Positions 15,541-17,516 of a DNA stretch of 17,516 bases are shown piece by piece. The stretch is taken from assembly GCA_002737595.1 (NCBI GenBank), contig NSHZ01000030.1, positions 1-17,516 of the forward strand, given 5' to 3'. The DNA is from Actinomycetota bacterium. GTDB taxonomy: Bacteria > Actinomycetota > Actinomycetes > Nanopelagicales > Nanopelagicaceae. Made by a program: the position numbers and the translations under genes. Within the stretch, counting starts at the first letter, position 1. Every line of letters starts with the position of its first letter. Below the pieces are notes generated by a model. The model ran no database searches. It saw nothing but the letters and a program-made list of their open reading frames with translations, and was not told the origin of the DNA.

Positions 15541-16113
15541 ATGCCATTTTTTCGCTCACAAATGAACGCGAAGAATGACGACTCATTTCAACTAATTCCG
15601 GGTCTTGGCAGTGGTGTGGAAGTGCGCCGAAGCGCTCGCCGCAAGCGCACTATTTCGGCACATCGTGAAGGCGAAAATGTAGTGATCTCCATTCCGGCCA
15701 ACCTGAGCAAACGCGAAGAAGCTGATGCCGTGCGAGAGATGGTTGAGCGCATGAATAAGCATGATTTGAAGAAGAAGATTTCAGATGAAGATTTGGAAGT
15801 GCGATCACTCGCTCTCGGTGCAGAGTACTTCGAAGGTTTAGCTCTCCCACGTAGCGTTCGGTGGGTGAGCAATATGAGGGAGCGCTGGGGATCCTGCACG
15901 CCCGAAGATGGTTCAATTCGCATCTCAGATCGTGTACGCCTCATGCCCGAGTATGTACTCGACTACGTGATCGTCCACGAGTTAGCCCATCTCATTGAAA
16001 TTGGACATAATCCCGCCTTCTATGAACTAGAGAATCGCTACCCTGAGCGCCTTCGAGCCGAGGCTTATCTGGAGGGGTGGCAGGCAGGTCACGGCGATAG
16101 AGAAAGTAGCTAA
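15541..16113 (+). CDS. YgjP/DUF45 (M48-like) metallopeptidase
   Basis: The 190-aa protein carries the YgjP-like signature: MRERWGSC (112-119) followed by a short strand region and the zinc site HELAH (146-150) with His156 in the GHNPAFY stretch. Glu147 would be the catalytic base. It has no membrane segment, so it should act in the cytosol. Substrates of this family are not well defined. The N-terminal 20 residues are not conserved, and translation from Met8 is possible. The gene follows the Nudix gene in the same orientation after a 440-bp gap. Confidence 0.92.
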   Translation: MPFFRSQMNAKNDDSFQLIPGLGSGVEVRRSARRKRTISAHREGENVVISIPANLSKREEADAVREMVERMNKHDLKKKISDEDLEVRSLALGAEYFEGLALPRSVRWVSNMRERWGSCTPEDGSIRISDRVRLMPEYVLDYVIVHELAHLIEIGHNPAFYELENRYPERLRAEAYLEGWQAGHGDRESS

Positions 16114-16182
16114 ACCGGACATTTGCCGCTGATTTCTCCACGAATCGCCGCCAGGCTGCCTCACGCTCAGCCGAGCGCCAGG

Positions 16183-16188
16183 TATGGT
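16183..16188 (+). promoter_or_regulatory. Candidate -10 element for the DUF5679 gene
   Basis: TATGGT lies about 28 bases before the ATG at 16217 and would give a short leader that contains the GGGAGG ribosome binding site. No good -35 box is seen. Confidence 0.35.
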
Positions 16189-16216
16189 GAACTCAAGATC
16201 GAGCGGGAGGAAACTT

Positions 16217-16375
16217 ATGACAGAGACTTACAAGGGCGATGCATACTGCGTCAAGTGCAAGGAGAAGCGTGACTTCGAAGGCCACGTAGTTGTCTCCGAG
16301 TCAGGTCGCAGGATGGCCAAGGGCAAGTGCAGCGTATGCGGCACCACGCTCAATCGCATTCTCGGCAAGGCATAA
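16217..16375 (+). CDS. DUF5679 small zinc-ribbon protein, 52 aa
   Basis: The protein has two CxxC knuckles, Cys11/Cys14 (YCVKCKEKRDFEG) and Cys38/Cys41 (KCSVCGTTLNRIL), which should bind one zinc ion. This layout is that of actinobacterial DUF5679 proteins. The ATG at 16217 is chosen because GGGAGG lies six bases before it and the family starts there; a reading from 16184 has no ribosome binding site. Function is unknown; small ribbons of this kind often contact nucleic acid (inference). A strong terminator follows. Confidence 0.9.
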   Translation: MTETYKGDAYCVKCKEKRDFEGHVVVSESGRRMAKGKCSVCGTTLNRILGKA

Positions 16376-16388
16376 CGAACACACTTCC

Positions 16389-16421
16389 AAAAGAGGCGCC
16401 GACAGAGTCGGCGCCTCTTTT
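16389..16421 (+). terminator. Strong Rho-independent terminator
   Basis: A perfect 15-bp stem pairs AAAAGAGGCGCCGAC with GTCGGCGCCTCTTTT around the three-base loop AGA. It ends in TTTT on the plus strand and has the mirrored A-run, so it can act in both directions. It separates the DUF5679 gene from the ThiF-like gene. Confidence 0.95.
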
Positions 16422-16527
16422 GCTTTTCCCTCACTTCTGCGTCACGCATACCTGACCGGGGGCTATCCCGAACTGCCGCCAAGATCCCTCTTGTGGGAAG
16501 CCGCTCACCTTAACTCTGCTAAATCTG

Positions 16528-16533
16528 CATACT
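16528..16533 (+). promoter_or_regulatory. Candidate -10 element for the ThiF-like gene
   Basis: CATACT lies seven bases before the ATG at 16541, and no Shine-Dalgarno sequence is visible. It deviates from TAnnnT at the first base, so it is less certain than the others. Confidence 0.35.
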
Positions 16534-16540
16534 CACCGCC

Positions 16541-17516
16541 ATGACCCATCCACGCTTTGCTCCTGGAACTTTCTATGCGCCCCTTCGCGACGGCCAATAC
16601 GTCGGAGATGGGGTGCACGGCACTCTTATCACTGGTGAGGCCGCTGCCGCCATTCCACTCATTAACGGGCGTCGAGATGAGAGCGAGATCGCGCTCTCTC
16701 TCGATCTACCCATTCCAACTGTCACTGCGCTACTCACGCGACTCAACGATCTCGGATATCTCGCACACGTAAAACCAGACGCAGGAGTAGTCGCTATCTA
16801 TGGATCAGACCGCAGCGCTCAACTCCTGGCACTCAATTTATATCTCTGTGGAGTTGAAGATTTAGTGTTAATGGATCGCAGACCCGTCACATTGGCCGAC
16901 TCGGGAGGAGCCTTGCTCACTCCCGCAGAAGTGGGTAAACCGTTCTCGACTGCGGTAACGGAGAGGATTCAAGAGATCGTCTTTCTCTCGCGCTCGACTC
17001 CGCACCCTGCACCCAGCGCGCACGACGCTGAACTCTTCGTCTCGACACAAGCATTTCCCCCAGAAGTAGAGGCAGAAGCAATGCGCACGGGGCGGCCGCA
17101 CTTAGTGAGTGCCACCTTAGGAAGTGCCATCACTTTAGGACCTCTGGTCCTTCCCGGGCGTACCGGATGTTTACGCTGCCAACGCTTACGGATACGTGAT
17201 AACGACGCACACGCAGATGCCATAGAAAGAGGCCTCTATCTCGCACGTGTGAGCGAACTTGCGCCGCTGCCTCTGGCACAATTGGCGGCTAGCCTTCATG
17301 CCTTAGCCATTCAAGAATTCTTTAGGGTGGGCACTGCGCCCCACCCCCTGGCCAATACCGTGCTCACGATTGCGTCCACTCTTGATGTCTCGAGTCGCTC
17401 TTTCACGCCACACCCCCGATGTGGCTGTACCTGGAATCAGCACACTGGGAATCACCACACTGGGAATCAGCACACTGGGAATCAGCACACTGGGAATCAG
17501 CACACTGGGAATCAGC
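16541..17516 (+). CDS. ThiF-like (E1 superfamily) protein, 3' end beyond window
   Basis: The frame is open for 325 codons to the window edge. Residues 1-75 look like the winged-helix or precursor-recognition-like module at the start of cyclodehydratase partner (TOMM C-protein) relatives (INGRRDESEIALSLDLPIP...). The ThiF-like fold follows (about 82-285) with VAIYGSDRSAQLLAL in place of the usual GxGGxG, so ATP binding is doubtful. Zinc cysteines are visible: Cys210/Cys213 (GCLRCQRLR) and Cys294/Cys296 (HPRCGCTW). The family normally ends near there; here a repetitive NQHTG tail follows. Homologues lie in the same cluster in other actinobacteria (Rv3196 region, recalled). No YcaO gene or precursor peptide was seen in the window. 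Confidence 0.75.
   Translation, partial: MTHPRFAPGTFYAPLRDGQYVGDGVHGTLITGEAAAAIPLINGRRDESEIALSLDLPIPTVTALLTRLNDLGYLAHVKPDAGVVAIYGSDRSAQLLALNLYLCGVEDLVLMDRRPVTLADSGGALLTPAEVGKPFSTAVTERIQEIVFLSRSTPHPAPSAHDAELFVSTQAFPPEVEAEAMRTGRPHLVSATLGSAITLGPLVLPGRTGCLRCQRLRIRDNDAHADAIERGLYLARVSELAPLPLAQLAASLHALAIQEFFRVGTAPHPLANTVLTIASTLDVSSRSFTPHPRCGCTWNQHTGNHHTGNQHTGNQHTGNQHTGNQ
17435..17516 (+). repeat. 15-bp tandem repeat, five full copies plus a partial copy at the window edge
   Basis: The unit AATCAGCACACTGGG repeats from 17435; the second copy has one change (CAG to CAC, Gln to His). In frame it encodes Asn-Gln-His-Thr-Gly repeats at the C-terminus of the ThiF-like protein. The unit is a multiple of three, so copy number changes keep the frame. 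The window ends inside the sixth copy. Confidence 0.97.

Noticed and set aside
16154..16172. Hairpin GGCTG/CAGCC after the metallopeptidase gene as a terminator
   Set aside because: The stem is only five pairs with a nine-base loop and no T-run.
1..17516. CRISPR array, insertion sequence, prophage or toxin-antitoxin system
   Set aside because: No spaced direct repeats, transposase, integrase or toxin-like pair was seen; the only repeat array is the contiguous 15-bp coding repeat at the right edge.

Overview
The window reads as a chromosomal segment of an actinobacterium (Actinomycetota) of moderate GC. The evidence is its gene content: a UPF0182 giant membrane protein, a PPA1309-type protein, a PDZ/Lon-like protease, a DUF2342 zincin-like protein and a DUF5679 protein, together with an initiator tRNA of actinobacterial type and many starts that look leaderless. 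I cannot name the genus. A freshwater or marine small-genome lineage is possible, but that is inference.

Layout. 1-354 (-) is the N-terminal part of an SOS-associated peptidase of the YedK/HMCES family, divergent from aroA (385-1665). aroA overlaps rsgA (1665-2636) by one base, and hisN (2692-3462) overlaps a YczE-type membrane protein (3459-4070). An unknown multi-spanning membrane protein (4035-4754, -) is divergent from a permease carrying a C-terminal YHS metal-binding domain (4806-6020). A zinc alcohol dehydrogenase and a proline iminopeptidase-like hydrolase follow (6038-7973). The initiator tRNA lies at 8037-8110 (-) with its own promoter and terminator.

From 8168 to 17516 the window holds a conserved actinobacterial neighbourhood, resembling the one around Rv3193c-Rv3196 of Mycobacterium tuberculosis (recalled). 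On the minus strand it has UPF0182, PPA1309 family, PDZ-Lon protease, a 52-aa membrane protein and moaE. On the plus strand it has DUF2342, a Nudix hydrolase, a YgjP/DUF45 metallopeptidase, a DUF5679 protein and a ThiF-like protein that runs off the window in a 15-bp tandem repeat.

Two signals are not explained by the gene list. (1) Just after the Nudix gene, the minus strand carries a complete small-RNA unit at about 15188-15101: a -35/-10 promoter with 17-bp spacing, an 84-nt body closed by a 12-bp stem, and a U-rich end. At two stem positions the minus strand forms G-U wobbles where the plus strand would have mismatches, which points to a real RNA on the minus strand. (2) Most genes without a Shine-Dalgarno sequence have a TAnnnT-like -10 box 6-8 bases before the start codon. 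This indicates widespread leaderless transcription and fixes several starts.

How the genes work together: aroA and hisN belong to aromatic amino acid and histidine synthesis, rsgA to ribosome assembly, and moaE to molybdopterin synthesis. The 8-17 kb block is rich in envelope and protease-like proteins whose joint role is not established.
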